A stretch of 64,000 bases of DNA from Martelella endophytica (lineage in GTDB: Bacteria; Pseudomonadota; Alphaproteobacteria; Rhizobiales; Rhizobiaceae): NCBI RefSeq assembly GCF_000960975.1, contig NZ_CP010803.1:4433818-4497817 (forward strand), written 5' to 3'. Positions 1 to 7,396 of the stretch are shown piece after piece. The notes beneath the pieces are model-generated. The model saw only the letters and a list, made by a program, of their open reading frames with translations, was not told the DNA's origin and made no database searches. The translations under genes and the position numbers were made by a program. Within the stretch, counting starts at the first letter, position 1, and the number at the start of each line of letters is the position of its first letter.

Positions 1-511
1 GGTCGAAGGACAGGACGTTAATGCCATGCGGCGCGAGCAGTGCGCGGACCTGGGCGATACCTTCCGCATTGCTCCTGACACCGCGACCGATGGCGAGCGT
101 CTTCTCGTCCACCCAGACGCAGTCGCCGCCCTCGACCGTCCCCGTGCCGGAAAGCCGGCCGAGAATCGGCACGCCGGCGGCGGCATAGACGGCCTCATGG
201 CCGGCGACTTCATCGCGGCGGAGCGGCTTGCCCATGTTGAGCAGGATCGCGCCATGGTCGCTCACCAGCGACGGATCGTGGGTAAACATCGCATCCGCCA
301 GGCCATCGCCTTCATCTGCGTACCAGAGAATCTCGGCGCCCGATTTCGCCACCAGCCCGGCGAAGACATCGTATTGTGCGGCTGCACGCGCGGCATCGAA
401 GGTCTTGCCATAGTGCCAGACGGCTGGGTCGGCATCGGCAAGGCTTTTGCCCGGCCTGCGCATCATCACCCGCCGGATCGGCTCCGCCATCGTCTGGGCC
501 CCGAAACTCAT
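1..511 (-). CDS. Guanidino-group hydrolase, DDAH/amidinotransferase fold (3' part missing)
   Basis: The first 170 residues are visible; the rest, including the expected catalytic His and Cys, lies beyond the left edge. The reading begins MSFGAQTM and carries the family marks FTHDPSLV near residue 76 and VEGGD near 126-130, the substrate-binding acidic motif of the pentein (guanidine-modifying) superfamily. Members include dimethylarginine dimethylaminohydrolase, arginine deiminase-like and amidinotransferase-like enzymes, and this fragment looks most like the DDAH-type group. The start follows GGAGAG with good spacing. It is divergent from an amino-acid ABC operon, across a spacer with a 9-bp inverted repeat, which suggests uptake and hydrolysis of an arginine derivative. 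The exact substrate is inferred, not shown. Confidence 0.75.
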   Translation of the reverse strand, partial: MSFGAQTMAEPIRRVMMRRPGKSLADADPAVWHYGKTFDAARAAAQYDVFAGLVAKSGAEILWYADEGDGLADAMFTHDPSLVSDHGAILLNMGKPLRRDEVAGHEAVYAAAGVPILGRLSGTGTVEGGDCVWVDEKTLAIGRGVRSNAEGIAQVRALLAPHGINVLSFD

Positions 512-551
512 GTCGTATCTCTCCAATCTGCAAAAAAACCTGCCGTAGTTA

Positions 552-580
552 TACACTTGCATAATAAGCTCGCAAGTGTA
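552..580. promoter_or_regulatory. Operator-like inverted repeat between hydrolase and ABC operon
   Basis: TACACTTGC (552-560) and GCAAGTGTA (572-580) form a perfect 9-bp inverted repeat with an 11-bp A/T-rich centre. It sits 41 nt from the hydrolase start and about 100 nt before the ABC ATPase, so one bound dimer could control both directions. No regulator gene is in view to assign to it. Confidence 0.55.
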
Positions 581-678
581 CTAATGTGGCAACAGAATGA
601 TTTTTGACTGCCGGAACGGTTGCACCGCAAGAAGTGCATAAGACCCGTCTGGCCCACCGGGAACGGCAAGCGTTTTTG

Positions 679-1470
679 ATGAAGGCTGAAAACATTGCGG
701 GTGACGCCCTGGAAGCTGTCACCGTCGACGAACTCCATAAATCTTTTGGCGATTTCGAGGTGCTGAAGGGTGTGTCGCTGTCCGCCCGCCAGGGCGAGGT
801 GATCGCGATCATCGGCGGCTCCGGCTCCGGCAAGTCCACGCTTTTGCGTTGCATCAACATGCTGGAATGGCCGACCCGCGGCCGTGTGCGCGTTCATGGC
901 GAGGAGATCGCCCTGAAGTCCGATGGACACGGCGGGCTGATGCCGGCCGACCGCAAGCAGATCCAGCGCATCCGCACCCGTCTTGCCATGGTGTTCCAGA
1001 GCTTCAATCTCTGGCAGCACATGACGCTGATGCAGAATGTCATTGAAGTGCCGGTGCATGTTCTCGGCGTCAAACGCGACGAGGCAATCGCCGAGGCAGA
1101 GACGCTGCTGAAGCGGGTCGGGCTTTATGAAAAGCGCGAGGCCTATCCGGCCTTTCTCTCCGGCGGTCAGCAGCAACGCGCAGCCATTGCCCGGGCGCTG
1201 GCGATGAAGCCGGAGGCCATGCTGTTCGACGAGCCGACCTCGGCGCTCGATCCGGAACTCGTCGGCGAGGTGCTGACCGTGATCCGCGATCTCGCCGAAG
1301 AAGGCCGCACCATGCTGCTCGTCACCCACGAGATGAATTTCGCCCGCGAAGTGGCAAGCGAGATCGTGTTCCTGCACGATGGCCGCGTCGAGGAGCAGGG
1401 GGAGCCGCAAACCGTTTTCGACAACCCGCAATCGGAACGCCTGAAGAAGTTCATCAGCACGGTTCAGTAA
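679..1470 (+). CDS. Polar amino-acid ABC transporter ATP-binding protein
   Basis: ATPase of a polar amino-acid importer (HisP/GlnQ/OccP group), powering uptake at the inner membrane. Over 263 residues it shows Walker A GGSGSGKST, signature LSGGQQQR, Walker B MLFDEP followed by TSALDPE, and the H-loop VTHEM. The ATG at 679 is preferred; an in-frame TTG at 604 would add 25 residues that do not look like the family, although the Shine-Dalgarno at 679 is weak. It leads an operon with the binding protein 45 nt downstream and two permeases. The order ATPase, binding protein, permease, permease is like rhizobial opine and arginine/histidine systems. The substrate is inferred from the divergent guanidino hydrolase. 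Confidence 0.9.
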   Translation: MKAENIAGDALEAVTVDELHKSFGDFEVLKGVSLSARQGEVIAIIGGSGSGKSTLLRCINMLEWPTRGRVRVHGEEIALKSDGHGGLMPADRKQIQRIRTRLAMVFQSFNLWQHMTLMQNVIEVPVHVLGVKRDEAIAEAETLLKRVGLYEKREAYPAFLSGGQQQRAAIARALAMKPEAMLFDEPTSALDPELVGEVLTVIRDLAEEGRTMLLVTHEMNFAREVASEIVFLHDGRVEEQGEPQTVFDNPQSERLKKFISTVQ

Positions 1471-1515
1471 TCCGGCGGGCCAGCCCGCCATCCAGCCCAA
1501 CAGAGGGATAACGTC

Positions 1516-2295
1516 ATGAAGACATTCAAATCCGCAATGATCGGCGCAGCCGCGCTTGCATCGCTGATGGCCGCCGGCAGTGCTGCCGCCGAAACCGTCA
1601 AGGTCGGCGTCGCCGCCGAGCCCTACCCGCCCTTCACCGTCCCAGACGCTTCCGGCAACTGGAGCGGATGGGAAATCGACTTCATGAACGCCATCTGCGC
1701 CGAAGCCGAACTCGACTGCGTCGTCACCCCGATCGCCTGGGACGGCATCATCCCGGCACTGACGGCGGGCAAGATCGATGCGATCATGTCGTCGATGTCG
1801 ATCACGCCGGAGCGCGAGAAGGAAATCGCCTTCTCCAACAAGTACTACAGCACCCCCGGCGCGATCGTGACCGAAGCCGGTTCGGGCATCACGCCGACCA
1901 ACGAATCGCTCTCCGGCAAGGTTCTCGGCGTCCAGGTCTCGACCACCAATCAGGATTATGCCGAAAAGCACTTCCCCGATGCCGAGCTGAAGACCTACCA
2001 GACGCAGGATGAGGTCAACCAGGATCTCTATGCCGGTCGCATCGACGCCGAGATCGCCGACCTCGTGACGCTGCAGCCGTTCCTCGAAAGCGATGACGGC
2101 AAGGCCTGCTGCGAAATGGTTGGCACCGTTCCGGAAGATGTCGAAATCTACGGCCCCGGCATCGGCATCGGCCTGCGTCAGGATGACACCGCGCTGAAGG
2201 ACAAGTTCAACGCCGCCATCGCCGCCGTCCGCGAAAACGGCACCTATGAGGAGATCTCGAAGAAGTACTTCGACTTCGATATCTACGGCGATTGA
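1516..2295 (+). CDS. Polar amino-acid ABC transporter substrate-binding protein
   Basis: Periplasmic solute-binding protein, family 3 (ArgT/HisJ type), 259 residues. It has a clear signal peptide, a basic MKTFK start with a hydrophobic core cut after GSAAA. The mature protein opens with VKVGVAAEPYPPF, the usual first strand of this family, and later has GWEIDFMNAIC and the lobe-crossing SSMSITPER segment. The RBS AGAGGGA precedes ATG at good spacing. A strong terminator follows, so the permease genes about 240 nt downstream may be transcribed less than the binding protein. Its ligand is probably a basic amino acid or derivative (inference). Confidence 0.9.
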   Translation: MKTFKSAMIGAAALASLMAAGSAAAETVKVGVAAEPYPPFTVPDASGNWSGWEIDFMNAICAEAELDCVVTPIAWDGIIPALTAGKIDAIMSSMSITPEREKEIAFSNKYYSTPGAIVTEAGSGITPTNESLSGKVLGVQVSTTNQDYAEKHFPDAELKTYQTQDEVNQDLYAGRIDAEIADLVTLQPFLESDDGKACCEMVGTVPEDVEIYGPGIGIGLRQDDTALKDKFNAAIAAVRENGTYEEISKKYFDFDIYGD

Positions 2296-2305
2296 TCGAG
2301 ACAGA

Positions 2306-2338
2306 AGCAGCGCCGACAAATACGGCGCTGCTTTTTTT
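2306..2338 (+). terminator. Intrinsic terminator after the binding-protein gene
   Basis: AGCAGCGCCG and CGGCGCTGCT pair perfectly (10 bp, 7-nt loop) and are followed by a run of seven T. It lies 10 nt after the stop and within the operon, so it may act as an attenuator before the permeases. Confidence 0.85.
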
Positions 2339-2360
2339 CGCGAGCAAGCCCCGACCTCCA

Positions 2361-2502
2361 TCAATCTTCCCCCTTGAGGGAAGGTTGTCGCGGAAGCGAC
2401 CGAGAGGGGCGCCTCCCTTTATCGGGATTCGGAATCTGTAAGCTGGTGCTGCCCCGCTCTGCCCCTCTCGGGGCATCTCCCCATCGAGAGGAGATTGTTT
2501 GG
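2361..2502. repeat. Intergenic palindromic repeat (rhizobial mosaic-element type)
   Basis: The stretch contains nested palindromes: a CTTCCC/GGGAAG motif at 2366-2383, CGAGAGGGGC at 2401-2410 repeated inverted as GCCCCTCTCG at 2461-2470, and a CATCTCC/GGAGATT-like pair at 2474-2496. Such short, non-coding, GC-rich mosaics scattered between genes are known in rhizobia (RIME-type elements). I see only one copy in the window. It separates the binding protein from its permeases. Confidence 0.6.
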
Positions 2503-2538
2503 AGGGTCATACCCTGCTCGCCAAAACGGGAAAGACGC

Positions 2539-3249
2539 ATGAACTGGGAATTGCTGGCCTTGTCGCCGCCCGGCTGGGGCGGAGTGCTGCTGAAGGGGCT
2601 CGTCACCTCGCTTGAGGTCGCCGCCGGCGGCTTCGCGGTTGGCCAGGTCATCGGCATATTCGGCGCGGCAGGCAAGCTCTATGGTGGGCCGGTGATCAAG
2701 GACCTCCTTGAAATCTACACGACCGTCGTGCGCGCCATCCCCGAACTGGTGCTGATCGTGCTGCTCTATTATGCCGGCACCGCCTCGCTCAACAACCTGA
2801 TGGGCGCGCTCGGCTTTTCCTCGGTCGACATCTCCGGCATGCTCGCCGGCATCATCGTCATCGGACTGGTGCAAGGCGCCTATTCCACCGAGGTGCTGCG
2901 CGGCGCGATCCTCGCCATTCCGCATGGCCAGATCGAGGCGGCCCGCGCCTATGGCATGCCGCCCGCCATGGTGATGCGCCGCATCACGCTGCCGGCGATG
3001 CTGCCGCACGCAATCCCCGGTCTCGCCAATCTCTGGCTGGTGACCACCAAGGATACTGCGCTTCTGGCCGTCGTCGGCTTTACCGAGTTGACGCTTGCGA
3101 CCCGGCAGGCCGCCGGCGTCACGCATGAGTATTTCCTGTTCTTCTCGGCAGCCGGCGTCCTCTACCTCGCCGTCACGCTGGTCTCCAACGTGCTGCTCGC
3201 CATTCTCGAACGCCGCGTCAGCCGCGGCACGGTCAGGAGGAAGGCATGA
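2539..3249 (+). CDS. Polar amino-acid ABC transporter permease (HisQ-like)
   Basis: Inner-membrane permease of 236 residues, family HisQ/HisM. It has several hydrophobic segments and the EAA loop near residues 130-160 (IEAARAYGMPPAMVMRRI), which docks the ATPase. The start MNWELLAL is chosen because the preceding in-frame 55 codons run through the intergenic repeat and do not look coding; GGGAAAGA lies just upstream. Its last 4 nt overlap the next permease, so the two are translated together and probably form a heterodimeric channel. Confidence 0.88.
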   Translation: MNWELLALSPPGWGGVLLKGLVTSLEVAAGGFAVGQVIGIFGAAGKLYGGPVIKDLLEIYTTVVRAIPELVLIVLLYYAGTASLNNLMGALGFSSVDISGMLAGIIVIGLVQGAYSTEVLRGAILAIPHGQIEAARAYGMPPAMVMRRITLPAMLPHAIPGLANLWLVTTKDTALLAVVGFTELTLATRQAAGVTHEYFLFFSAAGVLYLAVTLVSNVLLAILERRVSRGTVRRKA

Positions 3250-4079
3250 GCGACAACAGCCGGCTGGACGATCTCGCCGAACTCGAAACCCCGCCGCCCC
3301 TGCCCCGGCTTTCCGCGCTTCTGCGCCCGCATCGCCTGGTCATCATCGCCGTCGCTGTCGCGCTGCTGGTGCTGATGGCGGTGAAGATGCGCTGGGACTG
3401 GCTGCCCGAATATGCCGGCATGCTGGTGACCGGCCTCTGGGTGACGGTGCTGCTGCTGATCGCCTCCACCGTGCTCGGCCTGCTGATGGCCATCCCACTC
3501 GGCCTCGCACAGGCCAGCGGACCGGTGTATCTCGCATGGCCGGCGCGGGTGTTCTGCACCATCATTCGCGGCACGCCGCTGCTCTTGCAGCTCTGGCTGC
3601 TCTATTACGGCCTCGGCTCGCTGTTTCCCGGCATTCCAGGCATCCGCCAGTCCTTCATCTGGCCCTATCTGCGCGAAGCCTGGCCCTACGGCCTGCTGGC
3701 CCTGACGCTCTCTTATGCCGGCTATGAAGGTGAAGTGATGCGCGGCGCCTTCGCGGGCGTGCCGAATGGCGAGCTGGAAGCGGCGAAGGCCTATGGCATG
3801 GGCCGGTTCACCATGCTGCGCCGCATCTGGCTGCCGCGCGCGCTGCACCGGGCGCTGCCGACCCTTGCCGGCGAAACCGTGGTGCAGCTGAAGTCCACGC
3901 CACTCGTCGCCACCATCACCGTCGTCGATCTCTATTCGGTCGTCGGCGATATCCGCCAGTCGACCTACCTCACCTACGAGCCCCTGCTCTTCCTCGCATT
4001 CCTCTATCTCTGCCTCACCGGCATCCTCGTCAGCATCTTCCGCTATTACGAGAAGAAGATCCCGACGCGCGGACGCTAG
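3246..4079 (+). CDS. Polar amino-acid ABC transporter permease (HisM-like)
   Basis: Second permease, 277 residues, starting inside the ATGA overlap with the previous gene. An N-terminal cytoplasmic stretch of about 35 residues (acidic and proline-rich) precedes the first membrane helix. The EAA loop ELEAAKAYGMGRFTMLRRI is near residue 180. It completes the importer (ATPase, binding protein, two permeases). Only 25 nt separate its stop from the end of the convergent hydrolase gene, and no terminator hairpin is visible there. Confidence 0.9.
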   Translation: MSDNSRLDDLAELETPPPLPRLSALLRPHRLVIIAVAVALLVLMAVKMRWDWLPEYAGMLVTGLWVTVLLLIASTVLGLLMAIPLGLAQASGPVYLAWPARVFCTIIRGTPLLLQLWLLYYGLGSLFPGIPGIRQSFIWPYLREAWPYGLLALTLSYAGYEGEVMRGAFAGVPNGELEAAKAYGMGRFTMLRRIWLPRALHRALPTLAGETVVQLKSTPLVATITVVDLYSVVGDIRQSTYLTYEPLLFLAFLYLCLTGILVSIFRYYEKKIPTRGR

Positions 4080-4104
4080 AAAGTGCCCGCGCATCGGCCG
4101 GACC

Positions 4105-5139
4105 TCAGTCCCGTACGCCGCCGAGCCCGGCAAATCCGGCGATCGTATCGATGATACGGGCGTGCACGGCAGCACGATCGGCACCTTCCGGATCATCGCA
4201 AACCGGATCATCCTGCTCTTCCGCCAACAGGGCAGCACCCGCTGGCTTGCACTCGGCCAGAAAGGTGAAGTGATGCGCGGGGGCGATCACGACGCGCTCG
4301 GCATCCGGCAGGCGTGCAACGAGATTGCTGCCTTTTTCCGAGACATCCGCGGCCTTCGTCAGGTTCTTCTCTCCGAGATTGATCACCAGAACCGGCTGTT
4401 TGGAAGCAGCAATGCTGTCTGCTGTCGCCGCATAGGTAAAGCCAGGATCGATGGCGACAACGCGGCTGATCCGTTCATCGCGCGCATCTGCGGAAAAGTC
4501 TTCCGGCAAATGGTCGAGCGCGAGATTGCCTTTCGAAATGAAAATGCAATCGAGGTTGTCCGGATTTGAGCGGCAATAATCGGCATAGGCATCGCCACTG
4601 AAACGCACACCACCGAGATTGAGCGCTGTCGCCCCGCCCAGCGAAAACCCGATGGCAGTAATCGCCGACCGGTCGACATGCGGGCCGAGCACCGGATCGC
4701 TCAAAAGCATGTCCAGCGCGGATGAAAGATCGCCGGCGCGCCTGCCCAGGAAAGTAGAGGCGCGCGGCGAGGAATCGCCCGATGTGCTGCCCGGATGATT
4801 GACTGCGAGCACCATTGCTCCGTGTTCGGCAAGTGCAGCCATCAGCCAGGCGCTGTTGTCCATGTTGCCGCCCGAGCCATGCGAGAAGAGAAACAGTGGG
4901 AACTTGCCATCGGCAATCCGTGCGCCCATCAGGCCGGACGTGCCCTTGAAGACGGCGTTGTCGCCGACAAGCCCGGCATAGCTGCGGACACCGGCCGGAT
5001 ACCAAAGGGTCGCTGCAACAGGTCCTGGCCTGTTTTCCGGAAAGACCGTCATCCGTTCATAGCCGGGCAGATCCTCGGCGGCACGGGCGGATAGTGTCAT
5101 GGCTGCGCAAAGCAGTATCGAAAGCAGAATGCGTTTCAT
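4105..5139 (-). CDS. Secreted alpha/beta hydrolase, predicted dienelactone hydrolase type
   Basis: 344-residue protein with a signal peptide (MKRILLSILL...ARA), so probably periplasmic or secreted. It has the alpha/beta-hydrolase nucleophile elbow GFSLGG near residue 167, an early oxyanion region FLFSHGSGG, and a C-terminal HHFTFL likely to supply the catalytic His. Relatives are annotated as predicted dienelactone hydrolases or platelet-activating-factor acetylhydrolase-like. The ATG at 5139 is chosen because the signal peptide begins there. It is divergent from a membrane AraC regulator, which is a plausible controller. The natural ester substrate is unknown. Confidence 0.8.
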   Translation of the reverse strand: MKRILLSILLCAAMTLSARAAEDLPGYERMTVFPENRPGPVAATLWYPAGVRSYAGLVGDNAVFKGTSGLMGARIADGKFPLFLFSHGSGGNMDNSAWLMAALAEHGAMVLAVNHPGSTSGDSSPRASTFLGRRAGDLSSALDMLLSDPVLGPHVDRSAITAIGFSLGGATALNLGGVRFSGDAYADYCRSNPDNLDCIFISKGNLALDHLPEDFSADARDERISRVVAIDPGFTYAATADSIAASKQPVLVINLGEKNLTKAADVSEKGSNLVARLPDAERVVIAPAHHFTFLAECKPAGAALLAEEQDDPVCDDPEGADRAAVHARIIDTIAGFAGLGGVRD

Positions 5140-5207
5140 AGGGGTGATCCTTTGTTGGGACGAACACCGCCTGTCTCCACATTCTCGGCTTTCGAGGCGT
5201 CCTCGAT

Positions 5208-5240
5208 CCGGTTTCAGGTCGCCCATAACCGGTTTTGGGA
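5208..5240. promoter_or_regulatory. Direct repeat spaced 21 bp, candidate AraC-type site
   Basis: CCGGTTTCAGG at 5208-5218 recurs as CCGGTTTTGGG at 5229-5239, exactly 21 bp apart. AraC-family proteins commonly bind direct repeats two helical turns apart. The site lies 30 nt before the AraC start and about 70-100 nt before the divergent hydrolase. Confidence 0.5.
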
Positions 5241-5269
5241 CTATCAAGCGAACCATGAAAGGAGACGCC

Positions 5270-6268
5270 ATGCTGGTTCTGCCCGTGCCCCTGGTGACCG
5301 CGCTGATTCTCGGCTTCATGATCCTCAGGGTCATGACTGTCGAGAAACGGCCGCCCGTGATCACCGTGTTTCTGAGCGCCTGCGCGCTGCAGAGCCTGAT
5401 CGTGGCGCTCCTGCAATATTACGGCATGCGCATGCTGCATCCCGTCCAGCCGGTGACCGCGACGATGATCCCGATCCTGGCCTGGCTGACCTTCCAGACA
5501 TCCTTCCTGCGACCACCGAAAGCCTCCCGCGACGGACTTCATTTTCTGGTGCCGGCATTTGCGGTGTTCTGCATCGTGTTTGCGCCGCTCACCATCGATG
5601 TCGTGATCCCGGCCGTTTTTCTGGCCTACGGTCTCCTCATTCTTCATGCGCTCCACATCAGAGGCGATACCTTGCCGCTGGCACGGCTTGAAGCGGGCCG
5701 CCAGCCGCAATGGCTTTGGACCGGCATCGCCATCAGCCTCATTCTATCAGCGGCGAGCGACAGCCTCATCGCGATGGCCTTCTGGTCCGGCCGGCCGGAG
5801 TGGGGCTATGCGATCATCAGCGTCTTCACATCCTGCGCGCTTCTGGCCGTCGGCCTTCTGAGCGTATCGCCCAACGCCTTTGGCGAAGTGGATGAAGCCG
5901 GGCCGCCGGAGACCGCCACGCCCACGGAGCCGACGGACGGCGACAGACAGATCGTGGAGCGCCTGGACCGGCTGCTCGCGACCGAAAAACTCTATCTCGA
6001 CCCGGCACTGACACTGTCGCGCCTCGCCCGGCGCCTGCAGGTGCCGACAAAGCAGCTTTCGGCCGCGCTGAACCGCACCACCGGTGAGAACGTCTCCCGC
6101 TATATCAACCGCTATCGCATCGACAACGCCTGCAGCCTGTTGAAAGCCGGAGACAATGTCACCACCGCCATGCTTTCAAGCGGCTTCAACACCAAGTCGA
6201 ATTTCAATCGTGAATTTGCCCGCGTCACCGGCAAGAGCCCGACTGCATGGCTGCAGGCGCAGAACTGA
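5270..6268 (+). CDS. Membrane-anchored AraC-family transcriptional regulator
   Basis: 332 residues with two parts. Residues 1-210 hold six or seven hydrophobic segments (LVTALILGFMIL, FLVPAFAVFCIVF, VVIPAVFLAYGLLIL, ...). Residues 230-330 hold an AraC double helix-turn-helix (LSRLARRLQVPTKQLSAALN, then MLSSGFNTKSNFNREFARVTGKSPTAW). The ATG at 5270 fits GGAG at 5261-5264; a second ATG five codons upstream lacks a ribosome site. A membrane sensor fused to AraC DNA binding suggests direct signal sensing in the bilayer. It is divergent from the secreted hydrolase, its likely target. Confidence 0.85.
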   Translation: MLVLPVPLVTALILGFMILRVMTVEKRPPVITVFLSACALQSLIVALLQYYGMRMLHPVQPVTATMIPILAWLTFQTSFLRPPKASRDGLHFLVPAFAVFCIVFAPLTIDVVIPAVFLAYGLLILHALHIRGDTLPLARLEAGRQPQWLWTGIAISLILSAASDSLIAMAFWSGRPEWGYAIISVFTSCALLAVGLLSVSPNAFGEVDEAGPPETATPTEPTDGDRQIVERLDRLLATEKLYLDPALTLSRLARRLQVPTKQLSAALNRTTGENVSRYINRYRIDNACSLLKAGDNVTTAMLSSGFNTKSNFNREFARVTGKSPTAWLQAQN

Positions 6269-6277
6269 AAGCGCCAG

Positions 6278-6796
6278 TCAGAAACGGCTGGCGAACAGAT
6301 CCGGCTGGGCGGGCTCCGGGAGCGCGTTTTCGAGTTTCAGCAGGAATTTCTTGGTCGGCAACCCACCGCCAAAGCCGGTGAGTGCGCCATTGGCCCCGAT
6401 CACCCGGTGGCAGGGCAGCAGGATCGGCAGCGGATTGTTGCCATTGGCGGTACCCACGGCGCGGCTGGCATTGGCGTCTCCCAGCGCCCTGGCGATCGCG
6501 CCATAACTCGTCGTCTCGCCATAGGGGATTGTCGCCAGATATTCCCAGACGCGGTTCTGGAAACCGCTTCCCGAGAGATGATAGGCAAGATCGAATGTCT
6601 TCAACGCGCCAGCGAAATAGGCATCTAGCTGACGCCGCGCTTCCGCAAACGGCGCGTCGTAGCGCCGCCAGTCCGGCTTCGGCCCGAAGGCCTTGTGGCC
6701 GGTGGGGAAGGAAATGAAGTGCAGCCGGTTGCCATCGCCAGCGACCAGCAAGGCGCCCACCGGGCTTTCAACATAAGTGTAGAACAGCCCCGTCAT
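6278..6796 (-). CDS. ogt: Methylated-DNA--[protein]-cysteine S-methyltransferase
   Basis: DNA-repair suicide enzyme that takes methyl groups from O6-methylguanine (and O4-methylthymine) onto its own cysteine. Over 172 residues it has the acceptor motif PCHRV with Cys129, the wing and recognition-helix region YGETTSYGAIARALG (93-106), and ASRAVGTANGNNPLPIL. Its ATG overlaps the stop of the adaA-like gene by 4 nt, so it is translationally coupled to that regulator. Together they cover what the single Ada protein does in E. coli; the arrangement resembles adaA/adaB in Bacillus. Confidence 0.93.
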   Translation of the reverse strand: MTGLFYTYVESPVGALLVAGDGNRLHFISFPTGHKAFGPKPDWRRYDAPFAEARRQLDAYFAGALKTFDLAYHLSGSGFQNRVWEYLATIPYGETTSYGAIARALGDANASRAVGTANGNNPLPILLPCHRVIGANGALTGFGGGLPTKKFLLKLENALPEPAQPDLFASRF

Positions 6797-7353
6797 CGCG
6801 CCGGCCTGCGGATTGCGGACGGCGGACGACCGTAAAGCCTCGAAAAGGCGGCATTGAATCGCCGGATGCTGCCGAAACCGCAGCGTAGCGCCACTTCGGT
6901 GACAGGAAGCGCCGTCTCGTCGAGAAGCCGCTTCGCCCGGCCGATCCGCAGCGTTTGCGCCGTCTGCAGCGGCGAGGCGCCGACATGGACGGCAAAGAGC
7001 CGCGACAGGTGCCGCGCGCCGACGCCGAGACGTGCGGCAAGTTCGTCCACCGAGCCGTTGTCCAGCGCCCCCTCGGCAATCAGCTTCAGCGCCCGCTCCA
7101 CCGTGGTGCGGGTGCCGTTCCAGGCCGGCGAAAACGGCGCGGTTTCCGGACGGCAGCGCAGGCAAGGCCGGTAGCCTGCCCGCTCGCAGGCGGCCGCCGT
7201 CGGGTAATAGCTGACATTCTTCGTCAGCGGCTGCTTAACCGGACAGACCGGGCGGCAATAGATCATCGTCGTCCTGACCGCAGTAAAGAACCTGCCGTCA
7301 TACGCTGGATCACGCGCCTGCCGCGCCTTCTCGCATGTGTCGAAATCTAACAT
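6793..7353 (-). CDS. adaA: Ada-type methylphosphotriester sensor and AraC regulator
   Basis: 186 residues. Residues 1-75 form the Ada zinc domain with Cys33, Cys37, Cys64 and Cys67 (YCRPVC ... CLRC), where Cys33 is the expected acceptor of methyl from methylphosphotriesters in DNA. Residues 85-180 form an AraC helix-turn-helix pair (VDELAARLGVGARHLSRLF; VTEVALRCGFGSIRRFNAAF). Methylation should switch it into an activator of the adaptive response, including its coupled neighbour ogt. It ends at residue 186 with no methyltransferase or AlkA domain fused. Confidence 0.92.
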   Translation of the reverse strand: MLDFDTCEKARQARDPAYDGRFFTAVRTTMIYCRPVCPVKQPLTKNVSYYPTAAACERAGYRPCLRCRPETAPFSPAWNGTRTTVERALKLIAEGALDNGSVDELAARLGVGARHLSRLFAVHVGASPLQTAQTLRIGRAKRLLDETALPVTEVALRCGFGSIRRFNAAFSRLYGRPPSAIRRPAR

Positions 7354-7396
7354 GGGCCGATGTTAGCAGCAGCCGATTTATGAGGCGAGCGTGATG

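Noticed and set aside
508..2364. A 618-codon open frame on the minus strand across the ATPase and binding-protein genes
   Set aside because: It is the GC-rich antisense shadow of two well-supported genes, has no ribosome site or recognisable domain, and its residues are typical of reverse-frame noise.
6272..6293. Hairpin between the AraC and ogt gene ends
   Set aside because: Only six strong pairs plus a wobble, and it overlaps the ogt stop; too weak to call a terminator.
6278..7353. Ada gene broken by a frameshift
   Set aside because: Both halves have complete domains and are joined by a clean ATGA overlap, the known split arrangement, so no frameshift is needed.
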